64,000 nt of DNA from Hericium rajendrae. Taxonomy: Eukaryota > Basidiomycota > Agaricomycetes > Russulales > Hericiaceae. Below the pieces are notes generated by a model, which saw only the letters and a program-made list of their open reading frames with translations, was not told the DNA's origin and ran no database searches. Shown piece by piece: positions 51,043-62,794 of this stretch. The stretch lies in assembly GCA_033439255.1 (NCBI GenBank), contig CM065882.1, positions 3,162,001 to 3,226,000 of the forward strand. The letters are read 5' to 3'. Each line of letters starts with the position of its first letter. Positions within the stretch are counted from its first letter, which is position 1. The position numbers and the translations under genes were made by a program.

Positions 51043-52350
51043 GCTGTCTTGCTAGTCTGGTCGTGGACAGGCTTGCAAGATGGTTGTATGAGTGCGGGGT
51101 AAAAGTGCCAGTTCACCCTTAAAGCTGGGGCACAAGCATGTGAATTCGGGCGACGTGATCCCCATACGAATGTGCCCCGATGATGTAAGAGTCCCGGACA
51201 ACCGTGGCTGCATCTTCGGGCGTCCTGCGCTTTTGTGCTGGCGTTCTGATTGTCTCGTGCAAGTCATCAGAGCGGCCGTTCTGCAGTCAGAATATTGTAA
51301 TTGCCATCATCAGCCGTCTTCCTGATGCCGCAGACGACGTCCGAGTCGGTGCGCCCAAGGCCGGCGCGCCGGGCCGGGCGCGTCGCTGCCGGCGTGGCGT
51401 CTCGAAGTCCGTCGCAGTCGTCGTATTATTTGTGAGGCCACTCAAACATTTGGGCACCTCACAATCAGACAGAGCAAATAATGGAATCGATGCAATGCAA
51501 TAAATAAAAATTGACGACGCTGCGCTCTGCGCGGTGTATCTATACAACGGGGTAGTACGGACGTACGTATGATACCCATAAATGCCGCGGTCGCGTGTGC
51601 TGTAATGTGGGGAGCAGGACATGCAAAACTAGGAGCTAAGAACAGGCACCAGAATTAGGAGAGCGGGGTAGGAAAGAGAACCAGGAAGTATGTACAGCTA
51701 GAAGAGAACACAAGTGGCGCAGTAAAACAAGGCGAGAGGGGGGAAGACAAAGCAAAGCGGGATATTCAGATCGACGGGACCACGGCACTAAGTATGTGCG
51801 TGCGTACGCAATGGCGGTAGATGAGAATAGGTGCAGTAGATGGGTAGGATGGATGGAAGATGGGAGAGATGGATCTGAAACGAGAGGAGGCAGTGAGAGC
51901 ATAAAATCATGAGGGTGTTCATGCAGACATAAACGCGTGAGGCAAAGAAGGACAAAGATTCTTGCGTCCGCACTTATGAAAGAAGGAAGGGGGTGCGGGC
52001 TCAAAAGATATGCTGACCAAAGGGGAAGACAATACGAAAGTGTGGTTGGATTGAATAATAAAGAATGAAATGGATGGTGCACGTGGATTCCGACAGCAAG
52101 GAAAGCAGGAGAGACATGGAGGATGTTCAGAGGCATGGAGACATGGAAATGAAGTGGAAACAAGGTCATGGGCTCGATGATGCAGAGGATGTATGTAGTC
52201 AAACACTTGAGATCGATCTGCAATAACTGGACAGGACGATGATAGATGAACAGCGACGATGACAATGAGAAATTGGGATGTGGGTGACAAGCAAGATGGA
52301 AAACAGAATGCAAAAAGAGAAACGGGATATGCTCGATGGAGAGCGTGTCC
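51043..52350. other. Region between FOX2 and the cyclin gene, probably a long 3' untranslated end
   Basis: About 1.3 kb. The segment 51636-52313 is open on the minus strand for 225 codons but encodes only a hydrophobic, His/Leu/Ser/Pro-rich sequence without domain; it lies just downstream of the cyclin stop and is pyrimidine-rich on that strand, as in a 3' untranslated region. The FOX2 promoter lies at the left end. Confidence 0.5.
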
Positions 52351-54174
52351 TTACTCCATGAGCATACCTTCGTTCTGGTCGGCCATCTGGGACCGTGCCC
52401 ATTCGAGAGCGAAAAGCGAAGCCTTGAGGAACTTCTTGTGCGCGTACTTCTTGCACACGTACAGCTTCTCGAAGCCAGGCTCGCTGAGCTTCTCCATCAT
52501 CATCTGGTAGCCGGGGATGAGCTGCTCCTGCGTGAAGCCAGAGTAATTGACGAATGCCTCGTCCTGCGCGTCGAAGAAAAACAAGTCAGCAAAGGTGTCA
52601 TGTGACCGTGAGGCAAAAACGCCGAAGGCGCACTAATGACGCCTTGCAGAGAACACTCACCCAGTCTCCCCCAGCATTTGCCGTGCAGTGTACATTCCAA
52701 CGGCAGCGACCATGCTCGGCTTCACGCGTACGAAACGCCAGTCCAGGAGCGTCACCTCCGTCAAGAACTTGCTGAGCGTCCGCGTCTGGATGTCGTAGTC
52801 ATCGGCCTTGCTGATTTTGCGCATCCAGCTGTATGGCGAGCAGTACTGCGAAACTCGGAAGTCGAGGGTCTGCAAGACGATGCGCTCGCCCTTCAAGGAT
52901 CTCCTCCTTCGTGTAGCCGTTCTCCGTCATGTACACAAACTCGTCCACGGATGGCGCGAGAATCTCCTCGTACTTCGACGCGATGAACATCGCGGTGACA
53001 CCGACAAGCTGGAGTTTGACGAGGGAGACGATGCGCTGGGACAGGAAGCGATCGACAATGTTCACGGCTATCCACAGGGTCTCGGGGAGCATGTGATATC
53101 TCAGGTGTACCTGCAACAACCAGTCGACGAGCGTCTGGCGCATCGGCCAGCTGATCTCGTGCTGGACCGTCATATAATTGGGGTTAGGCATGCAATCATC
53201 CTACAAAAAAGTCTTAGCTGATGGCTAATTCCAGGAAAGCGGATGGAAGACTAACCTCGAGCCCATTCATGTACTCAAAGATCTCCTCTGCGTATTCGGA
53301 AACCATAGAGGCGTCGAACGCTTCCTCGGCCTCCTCAGCGAAGTTGTGGCGAATGCGCTCGATTTCGTCCTGGTAACGGCTCATATGACCGGGAGAGTAG
53401 TCTGGCCAGATGTACTTGACGGGACCTTCCTGAGCGCCCTCGATATCGTTGATCTGCACGCCGATCATGGCTTCGACCTCTTCCTCACCGACCAGCAAGT
53501 TCTGCCTTGGTGGGTCGTGCCTCCAGGAAGGGCTCGTCGTCGACCTCTTCGATATCCATGGACTGCTCGCGTTCATCCTCAGTGATTTCCTCGTCGATGG
53601 CGACGATAACTGGCGCAGGGGGTTCTGAAATCTCGCGCTGAACAGGCTGGGACGAGGGCCTCTGCGCGCGAATGGGAATGCGAGCAGCGGCAGTAGACTG
53701 GGCTGAGCCACGCTGGGCGGGAACAGCAACCCTTTGGGCGCCAGTCGTGGCGGACGAGCGGCCACGCTTGAGGTCGACATCGCTGTCCTTCTCCTTGCCA
53801 TCCTTGCCGGTGAGTTTTCTCAGAGTCTCCTACATTGCAAGCGAAGGTCAGATACGTGGCATGCCACACCGACGAACCAAGTGGCCTACCTTCCGGTTGA
53901 CAGCGGTGGTGGTGACCTCGTTGAGGACGACGCGTTGAGGGCCACCGTTTTTGGCGGCAGCGACGGATGGGGCATTGCGGGCGACGGAAATGGCGGTGGC
54001 CTGCCTTAATTTGCTGATCGCGTTTTCGTCGACATTCTTGTTCCGCTGGATACCAGCGCGATTGCGTAACGGAAGCTAAGCGGCCAGCGAACACGGACGG
54101 GGATCAAGGCGATGCAGGTCAGTGTGTGGCCCAGCCTGTGGGGGACGACGAGGCCTACGTACTCGGTGCGCCAT
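52351..54174 (-). CDS. G2/mitotic-specific B-type cyclin
   Basis: Activating subunit of the mitotic CDK. A 12-nt first exon (54174-54163, MAHR) splices to LPLRNRAGIQRNKN. The N-terminus holds a destruction-box-like RVVLNEVTTTAVN. Further exons give ETLRKLTGKDGKEK, VAIDEEITEDEREQ, IWPDYSPGHMSRYQDEIERI and then the cyclin box: MRQTLVDWLLQVHLRYHMLPETLW, VNIVDRFLSQRIV, LQLVGVTAMFIASKYEEI and VDEFVYMTENGYTKEEIL. The C-terminal cyclin fold reads SPYSWMRKISKADDYDIQTR, SKFLTEVTLLDWRF and KPSMVAAVGMYTARQML. It ends at 52351 after MADQNEGMLME. At about 52895 the frame moves by one base between EEIL and KGERIVLQTLDF, again inside continuous homology. Whether it is CLB1/2-like (CDC13) or a B3-type cannot be told. 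Confidence 0.93.
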
Positions 54175-54926
54175 GTCGTTTGAAAAGATATGGATAAGTT
54201 ATGTACTTGGTAGAATGGGAAGGTGGACGGTGATGAGGAATAGGCAACCGAGGAGCGGGGTATGCGGATTGTGGCGAAGAGAGAAAAGCCGAGAAAAAGA
54301 GGAAGGGAGCTCCGGGGCGATGGAGGGGAGGGTGTCCACGAGAAGGGTGGCAAGGGGAAGTCGAAGGAAAACTTGTAGACACGAACAAGGTCAGCCTCTT
54401 GGTTCGCTTCCAAACCCTCCATCTCCTCAAAACGCGAACTTACACGTGACTATCACAACATTCGCAAACAACGCGTCCCTCGCGTAGCATCGCGTGACAA
54501 CGTGTTTCCTTAATGAATCGCGCTCGTAAGCGCGTTTACGCCATTGTTCTTCCTGAGCTTTTGCTCTCAAAAGTTGATCCGATTCTTTCATCCCTTTCGT
54601 TTTCTGTTGCAACGATACAAACTACTATCCTACTGCGTACACATGATATCAACAACGTTTGTTTATCTGCGCCGCATGTCTCGATCAGCGTAACGACGTT
54701 GACATGGAAGCCAGCTCTGAAAGGGCAACGCTAGCGCCTATCGACAGTCCTGTCAAAACCAAGCAGAGGCACTGTCGTGATAAACAGACGCTTGCGACGC
54801 AATAAAGCCCGATGCTTGCAGCCTTCTTGCTCGACAGATGCCATCGCCGTGAATCACCGTGTGCCACGCTGGAGGGGCGAGAACGCGCTCCATGGCGACA
54901 AAAGTCGACAGCAAGTGGATTATTCG
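54175..54926. other. Intergenic region between the cyclin and FHA/G-patch genes
   Basis: About 750 bp upstream of the cyclin start and downstream of the FHA/G-patch stop. It presumably contains the cyclin promoter and leader; no cell-cycle box was identified by eye. No gene seen. Confidence 0.6.
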
Positions 54927-56149
54927 TCACGATCCAGTGCGAGGTAGTGAGTTCCATCGCTTCTGCACCCAGCTTGAGGAGCTTGATTCTGCAGTGTCGA
55001 CTCGCATGCCGAGCCCCGCCCGATTTATATTCCCAGTGACATCGAGAGGCTCCACGAGCCTCATGCTTTCGCCATCCAAGCCTGTGTCCGGCAAGCCGAG
55101 CGCGGTGCCGGGCTCCCATCCCTGCTTCATAAGAAGCCTATGCCCGACGTTTGTTGTGCTGAGGGGTGCAGGTGGAACGGACCGCGGCGGTGACGGGGGT
55201 TCATAGATCTGCGCTGGCTTCTCAGACCTCTGGCGTGATGCGGTCGCCAGGTGGGCGACTAGGGGGATTCCAGGCATGTCTGGTGCTGACGATGTATGGA
55301 AGGCTCGGCGGCGAGCTGAGCGATCAACGTAGACGGGAGACGGAGACGGTGTTTTCGAAGTGAGAGGAGTACTAGGGGAGGGTGCATGTCGAATGAGCAA
55401 ATCACGCTTCAAGGACGTTAGTGCCTTCTTGGCATCTCTTCCGGCAGGAGGTGTGTCGACTCTCGCTTCGAGATCTTCTGCCTCGCGTTTCCTCTTCTGC
55501 AAAGCCTTCGCATCTTCTTCCTTCTGTTGCCGTGCATCGAAGAGCGGAATCTCGTCGCCGGTGTCTTGGGCAGACGCCATGCAGTCGACGCATGGGAGGC
55601 GATCATCGTGCACATGCACGATGAAAGTCGTACTGCCCATGGTCAGACGATCCATATGCCCCAATCTCCTCGGAACACTCGCCACCCGCGGTGCAGACAG
55701 TCGGATGCCCCTCTCGTCCGTCGTACCGCCCTGACCTGGCCCCGTCGGTGCGCCGCGGCCTTCCGCATTTCCAGACGCAACGAACGTCCCGTGTTTCGAG
55801 CCCATATCCACCACCGCCCATTCGCGCCTGTCAGCATCCCAGAAGACCGTCGCATGCACCTTGGAACCTCCATCTCCTTCAGGCGCACTCGCGGTGTCTC
55901 TGCACCCGGTGGCGCGGCGTCACGCCCAAACTGCACTTCTGTGTGCCCGTCGAAGATGGCAAGCCGCCGTTGGGACGACAGAATGCCGGTCTTGTGGACG
56001 ATGAGGCGGAACGTAGATGGGTTGCGTGAAGATGAAAGGGGATGTTGAGGTGGTATTGGTTGCTCTTCTTCGTCATCGCCAGGCCATTCGTAAGCAGGGT
56101 TGTAGGCATCTGCAGCCTGTGATACGTCCACTATTTCTCCCTCCTCCAT
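54927..56149 (-). CDS. FHA and G-patch domain protein (AGGF1-like)
   Basis: One uninterrupted coding exon from ATG 56149 (MEEGEIVDVSQAADAYN) to TGA 54927. Residues of about 45-150 form an FHA domain: RLAIFDGHTEVQFGRD, then VHATVFWDADRREWAVVDMGSKHGTFV, where phosphothreonine-binding residues GR and KHGT are visible. A charged helical segment (QQKEEDAKALQKRKREAEDLEAR) follows, then a G-patch (GHRLLMKQGWEPGTALGL ... NRAGLGM). This order resembles metazoan AGGF1 and fungal FHA/G-patch proteins; G-patch motifs commonly activate DEAH helicases in RNA processing. The length is 1,223 nt, one short of a multiple of three; the frame step is at about 55863 (MEV-P to KVHATVF) at a CC run. No intron is seen, unusual in this window. 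Confidence 0.85.
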
Positions 56150-56715
56150 GCTTGACGGCTTGGTCAGGATGATACCGCGTGGATGCGTAGATTGTATGGG
56201 ATGACAGCTTTTCCTACGATTGAGTAGAAACGTCAGCAGGCATGCCGCTGAAACGCCGACTGGCGAACCGACAAACTGAATAATTGTACCGTCGAGCACG
56301 ACTCACAGGGCTATCCGCGAATTTCGAGCGCGACTGGTTACTTCACAGCAATAGCGCCAGGTCGACTGGCAGATGAGGTGAAGAATGTGTAAAGATGGGT
56401 GGTGTGGTGTGGGTGTTTGTGGACGGATGTAACGGAAATTTCCCCGCAAGGAAAGTGGTAAGTAGTCGAATTGGCAATTCACCTTTCTTCGTCTTCGACC
56501 ACGACTTTGGCAGTCATTCATCCGCTACACCATAACTATCACTTACTCTCCTTGTGTTACAATTGCAACCGATTGCGATTGATTTGCGAGACTCGCTTTA
56601 CTCTCCTGGGACTGACCCAGCAAGCAGCCGCATCCGAACAACGTCATCCGAGTACCGGGGCAGCTCATTCCCGAAACACCTCCTTCGAGCCACTTACACC
56701 GAATATCAGCTTTCC
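56150..56715. promoter_or_regulatory. Divergent promoter between the FHA/G-patch and XLF genes
   Basis: 566 bp separate the two start codons, which face away from each other. Short open frames here are not coding. Shared regulation is possible but not shown. Confidence 0.5.
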
Positions 56716-58442
56716 ATGGAATACTTCTCAGAGGTGAAGCAGCCCTTTCCTTGGCCTCGGCATCTCCTGACGTTCTGATAGGAACACGCAAAGCTCCTAT
56801 TAGCCAAAGAATGGCTGGTCAAAATTGACAATGACAAGTCAGTGCCCTACCTCATGGCATGCGTTCTTCTTCCTCCAACTATAGTCAATTGCTCATGATC
56901 ACGGAACAAACCTTGTGCTTGTAGAAATTCTATGCATCACCGGAAGATCTGTCCTGCATTCTCATGATCACGGATACCAAGACTGTATGGGCGGAAGGTA
57001 CGTGCTCTATCCTCGGGAGCGATGGTGCCTGCGGTTCCATCGTCTGATCGTCTTTGTGTCCCCAGTACTGTCTAGCAAGCAGCTGTTTCGCCGCTGGTTG
57101 AATTTAAATGCGGCGACGTCGACTGGGAATGATCGCGAGCTTGCAGAGGAATGGAAGGACCAAGTCTTCCAGCTCTTGTCTGACGCGCACACCCTCAGTG
57201 GCCTACTGGATATCTCGTTTGAAGTCGGACAATCAAGCTACTCTGTAAATCGTGCTGTTCAGTGGTCCAGGGTTTCTTCATGACATTACTTCCAGGATTT
57301 TGCCTTCGACTTGCAATCAGACACGTTCAAGTGGCGATGGGAGACCTTCTTGCTCGGTCCCAAACTATCTGCTGAGCTGCTCTCGAAGCATCTCATTGTC
57401 CCTCTCATCAGCACTGCGCATCTCGCGTTTACATCCGCAGATCCAGTGAGCGAGTTGTCTGACACTGACCTCGAGAAGGTACGATATTGTCCGTGAATAT
57501 TCTGGGTCGGTTGTTGACTGGCATGTTATGCAGGCTGTCGACAAGGTTGGACGAACCGCTCGGCGTACGCTCGACACGCATATTAGAAATGCTATCATGC
57601 GACCAAGGGTGTCTACGACTGTGCGCCGAATTACTGCGCTGCTGGACTTCAATGCCAACCTTCGTAAGCATCTCCCCATCTCTATATCATCTATGGTTTC
57701 TAGCCATAACACTGACTGCTGCTGACTTCGAGTACAGCCGCTATCCAAATTGACGTTCCTAAACCGGACTTGGTTGCTCCACCTTTACCGTCGGAGAAGC
57801 CTGAAGCACCACGGCTGACGAAGCTGACAGAACGCATCTCACCAAGGCGGTCGATGGCCCCGGTTTCTACTCGCCGCGATCATCGCGAGCCTGAGCGTTT
57901 GTCTGTACGTCTTCCCCTGTCCCTGATGCCTCCAGCGCTTGATCTCCATCCATGCACTTACGTGGTTTGACTGGGTCATTCAGGAAGAGGCGATGGTCAT
58001 AGATGAAGCGACTATGGTCCCTGCGTCACGCCCACCAGAAGTGATGCCGATAAAGAGCACTAGTCCTGCACGAGCGACCGGCGCGGGTCAGCTGGACGGC
58101 TCTGCCACCGAATCGGACGAGGACGAGATTGACTATGGGCCTCCGGCCCAGGGATTAGGCAAAGGCAAAGCCCAGGAGAAGATCCCATCCCCTCCTCCAG
58201 CTCCACCCTCCCGTGCGAGCGTCGCACCCTCTAGAAAGCGGTCGCGCACGCCTCCTGCGCCGTCGAAGCCCGCCCCTCCATCGGAGCCCGAGTCGCCACG
58301 TCATCCCACCGCAAAAGCTCCGCACAGAAAGAAGGTCAAGACCGACTCGTCGTCCGAAGCTGATAGCGAAGGCCCTTCGAAGCAGCCGGCTGGCAGACGC
58401 GGTACTAGACAGCCTATAAAACGCGGCGGCCGGCGATTTTGA
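56716..58442 (+). CDS. XLF/Cernunnos-like non-homologous end-joining factor
   Basis: XLF supports ligase IV/XRCC4 in double-strand-break repair. Exons: 56716-56733, 56782-56856, 56925-56997, 57066-57244, 57296-57478, 57534-57663, 57738-57904, 57984-58442. The N-terminal head is recognised by KEWLVKIDNDKSVPYLM, KFYASPEDLSCILMITDTKTVWAE and QLFRRWLNLNA, then DLQSDTFKWRWETFLLGPKL and a helical stalk (LEKAVDKVGRTARRTLDTHI). The C-terminal 150 residues are Pro/Ser/Lys-rich and disordered. They end in QPIKRGGRRF, a basic tail with a final aromatic residue that recalls the Ku-binding motif of XLF. The second intron fits only with a GC donor (GCATGC at 56857), which restores SVPYLM-KFYAS. Assignment is by motif pattern; no stop or shift in the frame. 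Confidence 0.85.
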
Positions 58443-61400
58443 GCGGTGTGACGGTGTCGGGATAGCGGTGTGCAGCGAGTTTGTTTGTCGTTCTCCATGG
58501 CTATCGTGTTTCTTTCCTGCGTGATTGCCGTAGCTTGCACTGATGCATATCTCTGAGGACCTTCTCAGTACTTCCCTAGGGAACCTTGATGACCTTATTA
58601 ATATACCCGGCGGAGATTGCAAGCATACGTGGATGCAGCGTTTGCTCATTGGGATATCACTCCAATACCGTCCATCGGTGGGCATCTTTCTCATCATCGA
58701 CGGCTTCACGTTCAATGGCGACGGTGCGGGCCAACTGGTGCACTCAAACTCAGAATCCGACGTGACCGTGCGCGTGAGTCTGCATACCATGCGTGTAGGC
58801 ACATCTTAGGCTTCTAGATGGAAGGGGAGGAAGAGCAGCCATCTCTTGCTTCCCTTTGCTTCTGAGACACCGCTGTTCACAGGTCACCGAGGTCATTGAA
58901 TGTAGCAGATGCTCGGATATGTGAGGCGAGGGCAGGAAGCTGTTATCGTGAGCTATCGCCATCCTTCACATGATCTTGCCTTCTCCCGTGGAATCCGGAG
59001 GGACAGTCGTAATCATCAACAGCTGGCGCAAGACGTGAAAGACTTTGTATAGATCGGTGAGTGGGGATAAATTGCTGGTATAAAGTATCATATCATATAT
59101 GGAATAGTTTAGCGACCGAAGGCACTGCTGGGTAGGTATCTGGAAAGCACGATCGACAACGAGGAAAGCAAATCCAAAGAAGGTCCAACGGGTGAGGTGA
59201 TGGGAGCGTGACGGTGGGACAGAGCCAGAATCCCTAGTATCGACGACCTCTTTCGAGTCCCCCTTCTTTGCAGGAATCGCACGGTTCCTGGATGAGATTA
59301 GATACCTTTCGGTCTTCGAACAGCGTCTGCATAGAGGATGAGGGCAGGTAAGGCGGTCTGCGCTTTGATGGACTCACTCTGTTGCAGTAGCATGTCCGCG
59401 CGGTCTTATGCATGTGAGCGGCGCTGAGAGCACAATTGGGTTGTCCGCAATCAGTCCTCACGCCCGTCGAATAGTTCTTTACATAGTGCTGGGAGATAAT
59501 CAGATTGACGGAGATTTTAAAAATGCGGCCTGCTTACCCCGCAGCCTCTATGCTGATTTCCATAACTGTCAAACGATAGAGATCAAAAATTAGTTCGGTC
59601 AACATGCATGAAGATGACTGACCATTCTTCTTTGCACATTGTCCAACGACGGCGAATATAACAATGAGCACAATAACTCGATCGATCGGCGAATGCAGAC
59701 ACAGTGTCGGGGTCGCGGGGTATGAACTGACGGAGGGGACAGCTGATGACGGACCTGGGGTAAGATGTTTCGTCCTGCTGAAGCCTGTGTCCCTTTTATA
59801 CAGAATTCGAGAACGACAGCATAGCTTGAAGATACGGTTATTGGATAAGCGCCATGCGTTAATCCGTCAGTCGGGAAACGAGCCAGGGTCGTGGCTTTGG
59901 CGTGCGGGAGACACAGATGAGAGCACCGCTACAGTCCTGTCAGGATTTAGACATCTCCGAGCATACACTACTATGGCTCCGGCTGATCGCCTGCAATGCT
60001 GCTTCGGAAGACAAAGCAGCGTCTGGTATATCTGGAATGCTAATAACATCCCGTGAATCGAATTAGGCTGTATCCACCGAGTCGAAGTGATTCGGCACGC
60101 TCCATCGGCATCGCATGATGGGAAGGCGTTGCAAGGAGCGGGATCTTCACCTCAGAGGTTCCCCGTTTAGGTAAAAAGACAGAGGCCCCGTGCCAACCAA
60201 ACGCCTGCTACCATGCGGCAAAGACACTGCCCTTTCAGCTTTCGTATCGCATACGTTATCTCGCACCGATCTCAGATGCAGCGTTTGGTAGAAAGGCTAT
60301 GCGAATTGGAGCCCGATTTAAACCCGGCGGGCTTCAAAGCAAAAGGACAGAGTATGCGCAAACTAGGAACACCAAGGCACAACCTACAAGCATCGCATAC
60401 ATCGGCGCGAACTGTGTGTTGCTCAGCGCCTCCGGACATATGAACAAAAGCGACCCCAGAAGCGGTAGGAAGAGCCATTGTCCCGAGGCACTTGCTCCTT
60501 CAAGTCGCCGGAAGGCACATGTTACATTGAAACAATTGTTACATGATCTAATGATATCATCGGTTTGCACCGTATGATATGACCACGAGAGACTGATTAC
60601 CAGAATCGGAGAATAGCAAGCTTGCGAATGGTATTTCAGGGACGGATGGGGCGATTGACAGCCTGACAGCCTGGGTAAACGTTGATTTCAATGTACGGCT
60701 TGCCTCGAAAGAGAACTGGAACTAAGGCTTGGCACATCTTCTTCTCCTAGGCACGTCTCAAGTATGAGGAAGATACGAAGAGATGGGATGGGGCCTTCTG
60801 CATTGAATGGATTGAACTTTCTTGCGTGAGTTGTGATGATATAAGATTGTTAAGGTACAAGTGTTGAGTCTCACATGCCATATCGTCGTCGACGAGCTAC
60901 CAAAGGTAGCCATTGAGTAGCCCGGTGGCACAGAACTCATTGAAAATGATGATGGCACGGGCATACAAAGCGCGATTACGGTTAGTATCCAAAGTCACAA
61001 GTTCCTGTCATGAGATGTCAGCTTGCGATAACTCGAACACGGACTCTCAGGCATCGGGAGACAAACCGGACGAAGTACATGAGTGGCCAACAGAACGGTG
61101 AGAGTTCCACATACCGCATTTATAGAAGATTGTGACTTATCAAATTGAAGTCGCTGGGTGTCGCGGCGATCGGTCTGACAGAACAAACTGTCACAATGAC
61201 TGGATAAATTGATCCAGTCAGCCAGACAACAGAATTGTTGCAGATAGAATCTAACTCACCTCTAGCAATGCATCACATCTCCCCGAGCCCTTCAGTTACA
61301 ATGCTACAGACAAGTACATCGCTACCAGATAGTAGATACGCAATCTTTCGGGGATCAGCAAGACACTTCCTGTGGAAGAAGGCAACTAATGCGAGCAATG

Positions 61401-62794
61401 ATGGAAAACACTTCTTAGAAGCAACGAACGAATCAAACAACTGACCTGCCGGACAGCGCCGAGTTGCCCTCTTAGGACAACTTCACGAACAGAACCTGGA
61501 GAACAGATGTACAAAACGGTCGAGGCATCATGTGAAGTGGGGATTGAGCGTTCAGAAAAGGTCAAAGAACGGACTACGCCATCCGTAGGGCTATTCTGAT
61601 CCAAGACTGGGCATACTCAAACAATCGGATGCGAATTATCATCACATATACGGGGCAGACGCATCGAGCGGAAATGAACGTGGTACAGCGTAAGAAGCTG
61701 ACCAAAGACTGATATGGGAGTGTCAATGAATCGGACATATGACAATAGAACCGACAACGTACAATCAATGAACAGTGGTGCTGCGCTCCGTCGTCTGAGT
61801 CCATTACGCGAGGCAGCTTCGATAAATGGCAGTCATTTGCATGAGACGTCTATGCTTTGATGAACTAAACTGAGGCATCATCGGCTCGAATTGTCATGAG
61901 ACATAAAAAGCGACATAGGGTGACATTCTGGATTCCCGCATCGACAGGAGTGCGGCTTCGTTGGGCAGTCCGGGACCAAAAGACAGACGATCAGCACGTT
62001 CGATGCCGCGTGGAAAAAATACGCAGTTCCATCTAAATCCTGTATGTGCTTCTCTGCCCCCACTACACCGTATATGTTGAAAAATACACGAGAGTCAGGA
62101 CAAGTACGCTGCGCACCCGGCCATCAGGAGCAAGGCTCCTAGATAAGAGCACTCACAAGGACACGTGCCCTTTCGGGAAACTGAGGAGATATTGAGGATC
62201 GTTGCGGAAACGACGAGTTCATCAGATGCGCTTACTTGCGCCGATTTGGGTCCTCTGTCGAAACGTACTGAGGTTTAGATATCATGCTTCAAACCTCCGC
62301 GATTTCCTAATAGCTAGTATATCTGGAAAAGTCGTATTTGGTTTTGGAAAGCCGACAGGACGGGGCGTCGTACAACCCCACTGTGATACGATGGGGCCAG
62401 CTGTCATTGGGGCGGACATTGGCACTGGACTATCAGCAGTGTTGCATGATAGACGCTCCGCACCGGACAAGTGAATGATTGATGGGTAACTTACTCGGAT
62501 TCCTGACAATAACAAAAATAGTGTGAATGATCTGGTATGACTGAACTGCGATCTGCGAGAGCATGGATGTGCATGAGACGATGCGTGAGCAGGCCGACTG
62601 TAGTTAGACATGAAAGTGTACACGACGTTGAGAAGACGCGTATGGAGTCGCATCATGCCTGAGACGAATGTTTGTCGATATTTGTACTAAGAAGGAACCG
62701 GTCGGCAACGAGCGTCTCGTCCGAGACGCTGTCGCCGTCGTTCGGTGGACAACTTCAAGAGCAAATTGTCTTGGAAGTTAACTACCAGGCAAAC
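58443..62794. other. 4.3-kb region without a resolved gene; possible minus-strand membrane-protein exons
   Basis: No complete gene can be built. On the minus strand several short stretches look coding: FFLPLLGS-type hydrophobic sequence (60380-60480, LPLLGSLLFICPEAL and YAMLVGCALVFLVCAYS), NRALYARAIIIFNEF (about 60940-60985) and DLDGTAYFFHAASNVLIVCLL (about 61975-62045). Small pieces bounded by CAG and GTAAG or GTGAG occur near 62170-62265. They could be exons of one multi-membrane-span protein of a fungus-specific family, or of a decayed gene. The part 58443-59600 shows nothing. Confidence 0.35.

Noticed and set aside
51636-52313. 225-codon minus-strand frame downstream of the cyclin gene
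   Set aside because: Hydrophobic low-complexity translation in a pyrimidine-rich stretch right after the cyclin stop; better explained as 3' untranslated sequence.
58155-58802. 215-codon minus-strand frame
   Set aside because: Largely the antisense shadow of the Pro/Ser/Lys-rich last exon of the XLF-like gene.
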